Shown here: positions 1-8,254 of the stretch, piece after piece
How positions within the stretch are numbered: position 1 is the first letter of the stretch
How the letters are laid out: each line of letters starts with the position of its first letter
Source: CBDIBC01 sp965276635
GTDB lineage: Bacteria > Actinomycetota > Acidimicrobiia > Acidimicrobiales > Palsa-688
NCBI GenBank assembly: GCA_965276635.1
Contig: CBDIBC010000005.1
Span: 1 to 64,000, forward strand
DNA: 64,000 nt
Direction: 5' to 3'
Translations under genes and position numbers: made by a program
The notes under the pieces: generated by a model
Database searches by the model: none
Told to the model about the DNA's origin: nothing
The model's input: the letters and a program-made list of their open reading frames with translations, nothing else

Positions 1-1228
1 GAGGTTGGTCGGTCCGGGTGGGCTGCTGGCGGACTTGACCAAGCGTGTACTCGAGGCGGCGCTTGAGGGCGAGATGACCGAGCACGTCGGCTACGAGCCC
101 TACGACCCAGCTGGGCATCACTCGGGTAACAGCCGCAACGGCACCCGCACCAAGAGGGTGATCACTGATATCGGCCCGGTCAGTATCGACGTGCCCCGCG
201 ACCGGGACGGGTCGTTCCAGCCGGTGATGGTGCCCAAGCGTAAGCGTCGCCTGGGCGGGGTGGACCAGCTGGTGCTGTCGTTGTCGGCCAAGGGTCTGAC
301 CCATGGTGAGATCTCCGCCCATCTGGAGGAGATCTATGGGGCCAGGGTGTCCAAGGAAACGGTGACGCGCATCACCGACGGGGTGCTCGAGACCATGGTC
401 GAGTGGCAGAACCGGCCCCTCGACGCCGTCTACCCGGTCATGTTCGTCGATGCCATCCACGTCAAGATTCGTGAGGGTCAGGTGGCGAACCGGCCGATCT
501 ATGTGGCCATCGGGGTCACCGTCGACGGCGAGCGCGACATCCTGGGTTTGTGGGCCGGCGAGGGCGGGGAGGGGGCCAAGTACTGGGCTCACGTGCTGAC
601 CGAGATCAAGAACCGGGGCACCAAGGACGTGTGCATCCTGGTCTGTGACGGCCTGACCGGGCTGCCCGACGCGGTGGCCTCGGTGTGGCCGAAGACCATC
701 GTGCAGGCCTGCGTCGTGCATCTGATCCGCAACAGCTTCCGCTACGCCAGCCGCCGGGACTGGCCCGAGCTGGCCAAGGACCTCAAGCCCATCTACACCG
801 CCGTGACCGAGGCGGCTGCCCTGGAGCGCCTGGCTGACTTCGCCGGGCGATGGGAGGCGAAGTATCCGGCCATCGTCAAGCTGTGGGAGTCGGCCTGGGC
901 CGAGTTCGTCCCGTTCTTGTCGTTCGACCCCGAAGTGCGGCAGGTGATTTACACCACGAACGCGATAGAGAGCGTGAACGCCAGGATCAGGAAGGCGGTC
1001 AAGGCTCGGGGTCATTTCCCGAACGAGCAGGCTGCTCTCAAGTGTGTGTACTTGGCCGTGATGAGTCTCGACCCGACCGGAAGAGGCCGTCAACGCTGGT
1101 CGAATCGATGGAAAGGAGCGTTGAATGCCTTTACAATCGCCTTCCCAGACCGTATGATAGTCGGAACGAAGTAACCGAGATTCACTCGTAAGAGAAGAAC
1201 CAGTTACACCGTTTATGAGACAGTCCCG
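1..1228 (+). mobile_element. Right part of an IS256-family insertion sequence
   Basis: The transposase stop at 1174 is followed by about 50 bp of non-coding sequence ending near GAGACAGTCCC (about 1217-1227), which I take as the probable right terminal inverted repeat. The left end is outside the window, so neither the repeat pairing nor a target-site duplication can be checked. The right boundary is an estimate. Confidence 0.6.
2..1174 (+). CDS. IS256-family (Mutator-type) transposase, 5' end cut by window edge
   Basis: The frame is open to the left edge, so the N-terminus lies outside the window; the first possible start inside is TTG at 5. About 390 residues are visible, against roughly 400-415 for the family. 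The DDE triad is recognisable, numbered from that TTG: D149 in MFVDAIHVK, D215 in LVCDGL and E322 in NAIESVNAR. The N-terminal part with GNSRNGTRTK and the C-terminal block RGHFPNEQAALKC fit the same IS256 subgroup. The reading frame is uninterrupted, so it could be functional if the missing part is intact. It is the outermost element of an accessory region rich in broken mobile genes. Confidence 0.93.
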   Translation, partial: RLVGPGGLLADLTKRVLEAALEGEMTEHVGYEPYDPAGHHSGNSRNGTRTKRVITDIGPVSIDVPRDRDGSFQPVMVPKRKRRLGGVDQLVLSLSAKGLTHGEISAHLEEIYGARVSKETVTRITDGVLETMVEWQNRPLDAVYPVMFVDAIHVKIREGQVANRPIYVAIGVTVDGERDILGLWAGEGGEGAKYWAHVLTEIKNRGTKDVCILVCDGLTGLPDAVASVWPKTIVQACVVHLIRNSFRYASRRDWPELAKDLKPIYTAVTEAAALERLADFAGRWEAKYPAIVKLWESAWAEFVPFLSFDPEVRQVIYTTNAIESVNARIRKAVKARGHFPNEQAALKCVYLAVMSLDPTGRGRQRWSNRWKGALNAFTIAFPDRMIVGTK

Positions 1229-1984
1229 TCATTAACGACCAGCGATTTCGGAGCGGCATTTGCTGGTCGGTGTTTCGACTGTTGAATCACTTGTCAGGCG
1301 CCAGCGCCGCCCGGTCGCGGATCCCTGAGTGACGCCCCGGCAAGCGGAGGATCGCTCGGGGCGGCCGGGTGGATGGAGGCGATCGAGGGATTCACACGTC
1401 CTTGTCGCGCCCTCCTGTGTACGGCGGTACCGAGCGCCCTTGCGGCACGCCCCTACGGTGCCGTGCTTCATATCCCCTCGCAGATGAGGACGATGGTGCG
1501 GCCGAGGGTGGCAGCGGGCGGCGGTTGTTGCTGGGCGGAGGCGGAGGCTAGGGCCCGGAGCAGCAGGTAGAGCTCGTCGGCGGTGACCTCCGGCCGCACG
1601 GCGCCGGCCCTCGGTGACCTCGGGCAGGCTGGCCGTGATCCGCGCCACGTCCTCAAGGGTCGGAACGTAGCGTCCGGCAGCGAGCGTCACATGGGGATAC
1701 CGAATGCAGTGCCTGGCATTCCCGTCCCCGGTTGTGTTGTTCACCCGTCGGCTGACCACCCCGACAGTTCCCGTGGCAACGGCCGGTGAGCGCCGCTCGG
1801 CTTTGTTGTCGATTTCGCGTTGCCCGTTTGTCAATGGCCATTGAGTTCCGCGCGCTGACGGCCAGGTGGGTTGCGCGCCGGCGGCCATGAGAGTCGCGCG
1901 GTGGCGGCCACCTGTTCTGCCGTTGGGGCTCAGGTGAGCGGCTTGACCCCCTTTCCTGTGGTGGCTTGTTGGAGGCGGACGCTG
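1229..1984. other. Gene-poor spacer between two mobile elements
   Basis: Frames here, including a 218-codon open frame on the minus strand (1232-1888), have arginine/proline-rich composition typical of non-coding GC-rich DNA. The only protein-like stretch seen is a short MmcQ/YjbR-like fragment, listed separately. No tRNA or terminator was recognised. Confidence 0.5.
1607..1669 (-). pseudogene. Fragment resembling the N-terminus of an MmcQ/YjbR-family protein
   Basis: The minus strand encodes YVPTLEDVARITASLPEVTE, very like the usual start of MmcQ/YjbR-like proteins (TLxDVxRIAxSLPxVTE). The similarity stops abruptly on both sides and no other frame continues the fold. I read it as a gene remnant of about 21 codons left by rearrangement. 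It is too short for certainty. Confidence 0.35.
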
Positions 1985-3640
1985 TCACCGGTGGTGGTCA
2001 CCGAGGGAGCGCAAACGGTCTTGGCTAGACAGTGGCCGGGGTCGGCCTGGCCCTTTTGGGGCTGTAGGCTTAGGTGGTTGGGTAGGTGGGTGATCGTCGA
2101 GGGGTATGCGTAGGCGGATGTCGACGTCCCAGCCGGTGACGCGGACCTCTTCGATGATGAGTCGCAGGAGCTTTTGGCGGTCGGTGAAGTTGAGATCGTC
2201 GAAGGCCGCGATGACGGTCTCGGCGAACGCGCCGATGCGTTGTCTGAGGCGGTTGTCCTTGGCGAGGGCGCCTTGCTGTTCGCTGAGCGCTTGGTGTTGT
2301 TCTTCGATACTTCGACGCCGCCCGTCGAGTTCTTTCGCTCGGCGTTGGAGTTCGACGAGTTCGATCATTCCGGCCTGGTAGAGGTCGACGAGTCGTCGCC
2401 GTTCTGCTTCGGCTCCTTCGGCTCGACCCTGGAGGCGGGCCAGTTGCTTGGCCAGCAGCTGGTCGTCGGGGGCGGGCGCTCGGCCGGTGACGGCGTTTGC
2501 CCCGGCGAGGAGCACATCGGGTCGTGATAGCAGTTCGCGTACCTGGTCGAACACGAAAGCGTCGAGCGCGTCGGAACGGATGTTGCGTTCGGCGCAGCGG
2601 CGGTGTTCACCGCCGGCTCGGAGCGGGTCGTGGTTCCGGCAGTAGTAGTAGCGGTGGATTGTGCCGTCGCGGCCGCGCATCTTGTGGCAGCTGACTCCGA
2701 CGCCGCAGGCGCCGCAGCGGACCAGGGCGCGGAGCAGCCAGGCTTCGTCGACTCCGACGTGGCGGGGGCTCCACTTGGAGTTGTCCCTGCTGACGCGGCT
2801 GGCCGCTTCGAAGGTGTCATCCGCGATGATGGCCGGGACCGGGATAGCGATCCAGTCTTCACGCGGACGGGGCACTTGGCGGGTGGAGCGTCCCGGGCGG
2901 GGGTCGGGGACCGCCTCGGTCCGGTTGTAGAAGACCCGTCCGACGTAGGCCTCGTTGCGCAGCAGCCGGCCGATGGTTGAGGTTCCCCACACCGCCCGTT
3001 TCCCGGTGGGAGTTGGCACCGCGTCGCCGTTGAGGCGGCGGGTGATCTCCCGCGTCGAGTGCCCGCCGGCCACGTAGTCGTCGAAGATGCGCCTCACCAC
3101 GGCCGCTTCGGGCTCGTAGATCTCCAGGCGTGGCGGCCCGTCCTCGCTGCGGGGCACTCTCCGATAGCCGTAGGGTGCCTTCCACGAGATCACTTCGCCG
3201 GCCCGGGCCCGCCATAGTTTTCCCCGCCGGTAGCGCTCCGCGATCTTGGCCCGCTCGTACTCGGCGATGACGCCTTGGACCTGGGTCAGCAGCCGGGCTT
3301 GGGGATCGTCGTCGAGGGCGGGGGCATCGGCGAACAGGACCGACACGCCGTGGCGGGCCAGTTCGTCCAACACGATCACCTGGTAGGCGTAGACCCTGGC
3401 GAGACGGTCAGGCGACAGGCACCACACGGCATCGATGAGACCGGCTTCAGCGGCGTCGCGCATGCCGTCGAGCCCTGGCCGGTCAAGGCGGGCGCCTGAG
3501 TAGCCGTCGTCGAGGAACTCGCCCACCACGTCGTGGCTCTCAGCGGCGGCCCGCTCGCGCAACACCGCCACTTGAGAACCGATCGTCCCTCGGGCTTCTT
3601 GGGCCTCGGTCGACACCCGGGCGTAGATGGCAACTCTCAT
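1985..3640 (-). CDS. Large serine recombinase (resolvase, recombinase and zinc-ribbon domains)
   Basis: This is a site-specific DNA recombinase of about 550 residues. The N-terminal resolvase domain begins MRVAIYARVSTEAQ, with the expected nucleophile S10 and the DRLAR motif near residues 78-82. The recombinase domain spans about 150-290, with KAPYGYRRV and a second half around STREITRRLN. A zinc ribbon follows, with cysteines near 308, 311, 333 and 348, then a charged coiled coil at about 395-465. The ATG at 3640 was chosen because it starts exactly at the resolvase fold and overlaps the upstream stop (ATGA). The longer open frame upstream is the coupled small gene read in another frame. It probably mobilises its own element, whose ends were not found. 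Confidence 0.93.
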   Translation of the reverse strand: MRVAIYARVSTEAQEARGTIGSQVAVLRERAAAESHDVVGEFLDDGYSGARLDRPGLDGMRDAAEAGLIDAVWCLSPDRLARVYAYQVIVLDELARHGVSVLFADAPALDDDPQARLLTQVQGVIAEYERAKIAERYRRGKLWRARAGEVISWKAPYGYRRVPRSEDGPPRLEIYEPEAAVVRRIFDDYVAGGHSTREITRRLNGDAVPTPTGKRAVWGTSTIGRLLRNEAYVGRVFYNRTEAVPDPRPGRSTRQVPRPREDWIAIPVPAIIADDTFEAASRVSRDNSKWSPRHVGVDEAWLLRALVRCGACGVGVSCHKMRGRDGTIHRYYYCRNHDPLRAGGEHRRCAERNIRSDALDAFVFDQVRELLSRPDVLLAGANAVTGRAPAPDDQLLAKQLARLQGRAEGAEAERRRLVDLYQAGMIELVELQRRAKELDGRRRSIEEQHQALSEQQGALAKDNRLRQRIGAFAETVIAAFDDLNFTDRQKLLRLIIEEVRVTGWDVDIRLRIPLDDHPPTQPPKPTAPKGPGRPRPLSSQDRLRSLGDHHR

Positions 3641-3936
3641 CGCGCCTCCTCCAACGTCACTGCGGCGCTGATGGGCTTGGCCAGCAGCAATTCGAACCCG
3701 GCGGCGAGCGCCTCGAGTCTCGGATCGATATGAGGTGTCCACGCCGGGCGGGCCGCGCCGCTGAGACGAGGGGAGAACACCGGCTCGGCCACCGGCCAGG
3801 CGATCAACCCGGCAAGCCCTCGCCGCTCGAATCGCTGTGCGGCCACCGACAACGAGGCCCCACCGGCCAGCACAACCTCCCGCAACAACTCGTAGTCCGC
3901 TTGGGCCGCCTCGCGTGCCGGCCAGAACTGTCTCAC
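3637..3936 (-). CDS. Small uncharacterised protein coupled to the serine recombinase
   Basis: This 99-codon gene starts at GTG 3936, overlapping the previous stop (GTGA), and ends in an ATGA overlap with the recombinase start. The N-terminal half (REAAQADYELLREVVLAG, then SVAAQRFERRGLAGLIAWP) has the same layout as the helix-turn-helix of the gene before it, including a matching RxxGLAGLI segment, so it may be a shortened paralogue. The C-terminal half ends PISAAVTLEEAR. I do not recognise a named family. The two-sided overlap argues for a real translated gene that works with the recombinase, perhaps in DNA binding or directionality. That role is inference. Confidence 0.65.
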   Translation of the reverse strand: MRQFWPAREAAQADYELLREVVLAGGASLSVAAQRFERRGLAGLIAWPVAEPVFSPRLSGAARPAWTPHIDPRLEALAAGFELLLAKPISAAVTLEEAR

Positions 3937-4364
3937 CGGGCGCGGACCCGTTCGATTGTCCGACGGTGCAGTGACACCCCGAACTCCACGACGATCCGTG
4001 CCGCCAGCTCCGCACCAGACGACGTCGGCTCGGCTTCGGCGATGAACGCCTCGATCTCGGCCGACATCTTCAGCGGGCCGCGCCGACCTCGCCGCTCGTC
4101 GATCAGCCCAGCCATTCCTCGCTCGTCGAACGCGGCGGCCACCAGATAGAAAGCGGGCCGGGAGTACCCGTGGGCGGCAGCGGCGGAAGTCACGCTCACC
4201 TCGTCGACAACATGAGCACGCAGCATCTCGTACTTCACCTGCACCTTGTCGTCGACCAAGAAGAACGGACTCCCACTCCCAAACAGCGGGGCGGTCACGG
4301 CGTCGGGGTTCGAGTGCAACAATCCGGCCGCTTCCAACGCCTGTTTTCGACTCGCCGTCGTCAT
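3933..4364 (-). CDS. Helix-turn-helix protein heading the recombinase cassette
   Basis: This 143-residue protein begins MTTASRKQALEAAGLL. Its central helix-turn-helix segment reads VTSAAAAHGYSRPAFYLVAA, followed by RGMAGLIDERRGRRGP, a layout seen in transposase-associated HTH proteins (helix-turn-helix followed by a GLxxxRRGRRGP linker). The C-terminal part EFGVSLHRRTIERVRAR is a second short helical, basic segment. It has no catalytic DDE domain, so it is a DNA-binding partner and not a transposase. Its stop overlaps the GTG of the next gene by 4 nt, making a three-gene translationally coupled unit with the serine recombinase. Confidence 0.75.
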   Translation of the reverse strand: MTTASRKQALEAAGLLHSNPDAVTAPLFGSGSPFFLVDDKVQVKYEMLRAHVVDEVSVTSAAAAHGYSRPAFYLVAAAFDERGMAGLIDERRGRRGPLKMSAEIEAFIAEAEPTSSGAELAARIVVEFGVSLHRRTIERVRAR

Positions 4365-4504
4365 GTCGCCAGAGTAACGGCCTCGTAACTACATGTCTAG
4401 TATTCACTGCCGTTCTCTTCACTCTTCGCACGGCGAGTCCGGCCACGGTAAGAGTCGAGTCCTTATTTGAAACCTCGTATAGGACTCCACGCGCAACCTG
4501 CGGA

Positions 4505-4541
4505 CTTCACTCCTAGACATTGCGGTCTTCACTCCTAGACA
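4505..4541. repeat. Two 15-bp direct repeats, probable IS21-type terminal repeats
   Basis: CTTCACTCCTAGACA occurs at 4505-4519 and again at 4527-4541, a 22-bp pitch. A partial inverted match, ATGTCTAG, lies at 4393-4400. Multiple short repeats at the ends are typical of IS21-family elements, and these sit about 110 bp beyond the istB stop, where the right end is expected. The matching left end was not found. Confidence 0.6.
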
Positions 4542-4650
4542 CTACTGCCAGCAACGGGAGGACGCCGCAAGGCACGAACGCGCTTCTCCGAGCGGCTATA
4601 GATCCCAGCATCACGACCACTCACCCGAACCGAAGCGACGAAGATCAGCT

Positions 4651-5373
4651 TTACGTTCCCTCGGTGACGCAGACGTGGGCGTGGTGCATGAGTCTGTCGA
4701 CGGTGGCGCTGGCGAGGGTTTTGGGCATGAGCTCGTCGAAGCCTGAGGGGTGCAGGTTCGAGCTGACAGCGACTGAGCGTCGTTCGTAGGCGGCGTCGAC
4801 GAGGCGGTAGAGCCCTTCGGCGGCGTCGAGGCTGACCGGCAACAGGCCGATGTCATCGACGACGATCAGGTCCGATCGCAGGATGCGGGTGACGGCTCTG
4901 GTGACGGTGTCGTCGGCTCGGTGGCGGCGCACGAGAACGCCGAGATCCTCGAGGGCGAACCAGGCGACCTTGATGGCGGCTTCCACGGCGGCTTGGCCGA
5001 TGGCTTCTAGCAAGAACGTCTTGCCGGTGCCTGATGGTCCGCAGACCACGAGATTCTCCCGGCGGCGCACCCATTCGAGGATGCGCAGGGCGGACTGGGT
5101 GGGTGCGGGGATGGAGGAGGCGCCCGGCTCCCAGGCTTCGAAGGTCTTGCCGGTCGGGAAGCCGGCCGCTTTGCGGCGGGTGGCCAGGGCGGAGCGTTCT
5201 CGGCCGGCGAGCTCTTCGCCGAGCAGGCTGCGTAGTACCTCGGTGGGGTCCCATCGCTGCGACTTGGCGGTGGCCAGTACTTCGGGTGCGGCTCTTCGGA
5301 TGTGCGGCAGGCGGAGACGGCGCAGCAGGCTTTCGAGGTCGTCGGGTAGCGGTGGCGGCTCGGGCGTTCTCAT
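4651..5373 (-). CDS. istB: IS21-family helper ATPase IstB
   Basis: IstB is the AAA+ ATP-binding helper that loads the IstA transposase on DNA. The 240-residue product has Walker A GPSGTGKT at about 112-119 and Walker B LIVVDDIG at about 169-176. A helical N-terminal domain precedes them. Length fits IstB (about 240-260). ATG 5373 was chosen because it overlaps the preceding small ORF (ATGA) and starts the recognisable fold; upstream sequence in this frame is low-complexity shadow. The gene looks intact although its partner istA is not. Confidence 0.93.
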   Translation of the reverse strand: MRTPEPPPLPDDLESLLRRLRLPHIRRAAPEVLATAKSQRWDPTEVLRSLLGEELAGRERSALATRRKAAGFPTGKTFEAWEPGASSIPAPTQSALRILEWVRRRENLVVCGPSGTGKTFLLEAIGQAAVEAAIKVAWFALEDLGVLVRRHRADDTVTRAVTRILRSDLIVVDDIGLLPVSLDAAEGLYRLVDAAYERRSVAVSSNLHPSGFDELMPKTLASATVDRLMHHAHVCVTEGT

Positions 5374-5604
5374 CGGGCCGCCTCGATCCGGGCGCGGACG
5401 CGGATGGCGAACCGGCCGGCGATGTCGGCGAGGCCGTCGGCTGAGAGGTGCGGGTTGGCGTAGCGGAGCAACTCGGCGACTGCGTCGATGTCGCCGAAGC
5501 GGGCGAAGTCTCGACCGAGGTGAGCAGCCAGCAGATGTCGTTGAGGATGTAGCCGTCGATGACGACCTGTTCGGGTAGCTCTCTCCATCACAGTCGGCGC
5601 TCAT
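5370..5604 (-). pseudogene. Frameshifted small ORF between istA and istB
   Basis: A small gene seems to start at ATG 5604 (ATGA overlap with the istA stop) and end at the TGA overlapping the istB start. Its product is split over three frames. ELPEQVVIDGYILNDICWLL lies in one frame at about 5,523-5,585, and GRDFARFGDIDAVAELLRYA in another at about 5,455-5,515. Two indels are needed to restore one product. I do not know its function. Comparable ORFs may accompany actinobacterial IS21 elements. Confidence 0.55.
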
Positions 5605-6476
5605 CGTCCGAACCCCTCCCACGGCGAGGTGCCACGCTGCAGGCTGCGTGACTCGTCGGCCCGGCGAGCCGGCTCCGGCGGGCCGGCGGCCAGGTGGGCG
5701 ATGATCGAGGTGAGGTCACCGTCGCCGAAGCGGCCGGTCACCGCAGCGTGGCCAAGCGCCCGGTCGAGGGTCGCGACCCCGTGGAGAGCAGCGAGGGTGA
5801 CGGCCTCGGCCATCTTCGCCCGCACCCGTGAACTGCCCGCCGCGGCGGCCTCGGTCAACCACAGCGCCGCACCCTCGCCTAGGGCGAGGAACACCGTCTC
5901 GGCGTCGTTTTTGGCTCGTGGGCTGCGGTTGAGCGGGCCCTCGGGAGCCGGGCCGAAGTGCTCGTCGACATAGCGAGGGTTGCCGGTGTCGTGGCCTCGT
6001 GGCGGGCGACCTCACAAGGACCGTCTTTGTCGATCGCCGTGACGACGAGCTCGTTGCCGTGGTGGCGGGCCCAGACGACCTCGCCGCGGAAGCGGTGAGG
6101 CACCGAGTACTCGCCGCCGTCGAAGGCGATCACCGGAGTGTTGGAGCCGACGGTGCGGGTGAGGCCGAACACGGCGGTGTAGGGGCGCTGCGGAAGTGGG
6201 TGAAGCCGCAGCCGCTCCTCAGCCAGCATCTCGGCGGGACGCGCCGGGTGGTCCGGTGTTCCCGCCCGTTCACCGCCTCGCAGAACGCCTCGCAGGGGCT
6301 GACCAGCTCGGCAAATGACGAGTACGCCGGCAGCAGGTTCGCTTCGGTCGGCACCAGATCGGCTTCGGCGATGCGCACCGTCGCCTCCGAACCGCCTTTG
6401 GACTCCGGGTCGGCCACCACGCAGGTGGCCACGCTGAGCCCGTATTCTCTGAACTTGAAAATCGGGGCTCGGGGAC
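5601..6476 (-). pseudogene. istA: IstA transposase remnant, 5'-truncated and frameshifted
   Basis: Three frames together give the C-terminal half of an IS21 transposase: VVADPESKGGSEATVRIAKAD-like sequence (frame starting about 6,470), then AEMLAEERLRLHPLP to EVARHEATTP, then GNPRYVDEHFGPAPEG to the end WEGFGR. Switches near 6,240 and 5,984 are each repaired by restoring one base. The N-terminal helix-turn-helix and most of the DDE core are missing. Upstream of about 6,476 the sequence belongs to another remnant, so the left part of the element was lost by deletion or recombination. Confidence 0.85.
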
Positions 6477-6510
6477 GGGATCGGCTCCGGAAGCACCGGT
6501 GTGGGATCGC

Positions 6511-7079
6511 CTAATCGTGTGCCGTCGGGGTGCTGGGTGCCACCGGCGCGAGTGCTCGCTGCCGGACAGGGATACGCACGTTGAGGGGGTGTGGGCGGTT
6601 GTCGATTTGGGCGAGCTTCTCGTGGGCGCCGGCGAGGCTGATCTTGAGTCCTTCGATTTCGCCGTGCCAGCCTTCTCGTTCGGCTTCGGTGATGCGGGCG
6701 CTGAGGTTGTCGCGTATCTCGGTGGAGGCCCGTGGGGAGTCGGCGACGACAGGTCGGACCTCATGAGCGTCGAGGTCGAACTGCCACACCGGGAAGACCC
6801 TCGTCCCCGGCCCCTGGAGGCCGATCACGCTCCCCCTCACGACCCGCTTCTGGAGCGCCTGGCGAGTGGTGCGCAAGAACTCGGTGACCATCGGGGTGGG
6901 CCATCGCTCGCCCACCGCGGCACTCCAGATCAGTGAGGCGACAGCCGCATCTGTGCCCTGGGCGCCCAGTCGACGAGCTTCGTCGAAGTCCAACGGCGAG
7001 ACCAGCTCTGTGTGTCGGTCGACCAGCCAACGGAGCGCTCACCAAAGCCCTCGTGCAGCGCGGCGATGGCGTCTCCCAT
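6511..7079 (-). pseudogene. Chimeric remnant: antitoxin-like protein joined to an integrase C-terminal tail
   Basis: A likely original start is ATG 7079 (MGDAIAALHEGFGERSVGW). A one-base shift near 7,020 is needed to continue into LVDRHTELVSPLDFDEARRL and on to RQALQKRVVRGSVIGL and PVWQFDLDAHEVRPVV. That layout (HTH-like block, then FPxWQF) resembles small antitoxins of RES/ParS-type systems. At about 6,744 the in-frame sequence changes to ITEAEREGWHGEIEGLKISL and AHEKLAQID, which I know from the C-terminal tails of actinobacterial tyrosine integrases. The 160-codon frame from 6993 is thus a junction product. Family names are tentative. Confidence 0.5.
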
Positions 7080-7199
7080 TCGTAAAGCGTAAGGCCGTCT
7101 ATCATCGCCGTCAACCCGTCAACCTGTTGGCTAGATGCGACACGGCCCGACATGGGGGAACGGGCAGAGCCCCAAGAGCATATCGAACGCACCCGCACT

Positions 7200-7799
7200 A
7201 TGAGTGCATATACTCGTTCTGTGAGTCGATCCGCCCCGGCGCTTCTACCGATCTTCCGCTCGGAAAACCAGATGCGGCTGCTCGGTCAGATCTTCTCGCA
7301 CCCCGAGCGCGAGCAGACCCTGGCCGATCTCGAGGCTGCGACGGGAATCCCGCAGCAGACCGTCTCGCGCGAGGTCGCCCGCCTCTTGAGCGCTGACCTC
7401 ATCGCCGGTCGGCGTGTCGGCCGCATGCTCTTCGTCAGCCCCAACCAGGCGAACCTGTACTTCCCCGAGCTGTCTGGTCTCCTGCTGAAGGCGCTCGGCC
7501 CGCGGTCGGTTCTGGCCGAGCGCCTCCACGACATTGCCGGCATCGAGGAGGCGCACTTGTTCGGGTCGTGGGCTCGCCGCTACCTGGGAGAGGTGGGGCC
7601 GCCTCCGGGCGACATCGACCTGGTCGTCGTGGGCGACCCCGATGTCGACGAGGTCTACGAAGCAGCTCGCCAGGCGGGCATCGTCCTCGGTCAGGAGGTG
7701 AACCCGACCATCCTCACGCAACGGGAGTGGAGGGACGCCCGTTCCGGCTTCGTGCGCCAGATCCGAGACAGCGCGCTCGTCTCGCTGGTCGACGTGTAG
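7200..7799 (+). CDS. MNT-type nucleotidyltransferase with N-terminal winged helix (antitoxin of an MNT/HEPN pair)
   Basis: Residues about 20-85 form a winged-helix domain (LADLEAATGIPQQTVSREVARLL). The rest is a minimal nucleotidyltransferase, with HLFGSWARRY and GDIDLVVVGD supplying the GS and DxD catalytic signature. In MNT/HEPN systems such an enzyme neutralises the HEPN RNase encoded next to it. The downstream HEPN gene starts 4 nt after this stop. The start is uncertain: ATG 7200 is used, ATG 7152 is possible, and GTG 7221 lies one helical turn below TATACT (7209-7214), which would make a leaderless mRNA. The fusion with a DNA-binding domain suggests autoregulation. Confidence 0.85.
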   Translation: MSAYTRSVSRSAPALLPIFRSENQMRLLGQIFSHPEREQTLADLEAATGIPQQTVSREVARLLSADLIAGRRVGRMLFVSPNQANLYFPELSGLLLKALGPRSVLAERLHDIAGIEEAHLFGSWARRYLGEVGPPPGDIDLVVVGDPDVDEVYEAARQAGIVLGQEVNPTILTQREWRDARSGFVRQIRDSALVSLVDV

Positions 7800-7802
7800 C
7801 CG

Positions 7803-8254
7803 ATGGCTCACCACACCGTCGATGACCTGCTTCGCAGGGGGCGCATCGAGACCGTCGTCTCGGACGTGGCTGCCGCGTGGGCTCGCGTCGATGAGGCGAA
7901 GCGCCACCTGTCGTCCGCAGGTGCGCTGCGCGACTCCGATCCCGCCCTCGCGTACGTTGCCCTCTACGACGCGGCCCGAAAGAGCATCACCGCACACATG
8001 CAGGCGCATGGTTATCGGGCCTCGAACCGGGCAGGAGCCCACCAAGCGGTCGGCCTCTACGCCGAGAGAGTGCTGGCGATCGGGCCGGCGGCGGCGCATG
8101 TCCAGGCCTTGACCGCATGCGCGTGATCCGGAATCGAAGCGAGTACGACCAGCAGCCGATCACCAGCCGGCTGCTCAGCACCGACCTCGAGCACGCGTCG
8201 GCGATCGTGTCCGCCGTCGCAGCAACCCTTCCGCCTCGGCCGTCGGGACCGTAA
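7803..8254 (+). pseudogene. HEPN-domain toxin of the MNT/HEPN pair, interrupted by one frameshift
   Basis: The first frame (7803-8126) gives a HEPN N-terminal half: DEAKRHLSSAGALRDSDPAL, then ALYDAARKSITAHMQAHGYR. It runs off-frame after HVQAL. Adding one base near 8,110 restores FDRMRVIRNRSEYDQQPIT and a normal end at the TAA of 8252-8254, about 150 residues in total. The restored part contains the RNxxEY signature seen in HEPN relatives that accompany MNT antitoxins. As it stands the toxin loses its catalytic C-terminal helix and should be inactive, unless the indel is an assembly error. Confidence 0.8.

Larger units (their letters stand above)
4500..6500 (-). mobile_element. Degraded IS21-family element (istB intact, istA ruined)
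   Basis: The element runs on the minus strand: istA remnant, a small ORF, istB, terminal repeats. The N-terminal half of istA and the left end are missing, because a different gene remnant begins around 6,480-6,511. The remaining istA part and the middle ORF carry several frameshifts. The element cannot transpose on its own. Boundaries are approximate. Confidence 0.75.

Noticed and set aside
1232..1888. Long open frame (218 codons) on the minus strand
   Set aside because: Apart from one 21-residue YjbR-like piece it has arginine/proline-rich shadow composition and no coherent domain.
4505..4541. Two-unit CRISPR-like repeat
   Set aside because: The 15-bp units with 7-bp gaps next to istB are far better explained as IS21 terminal repeats.
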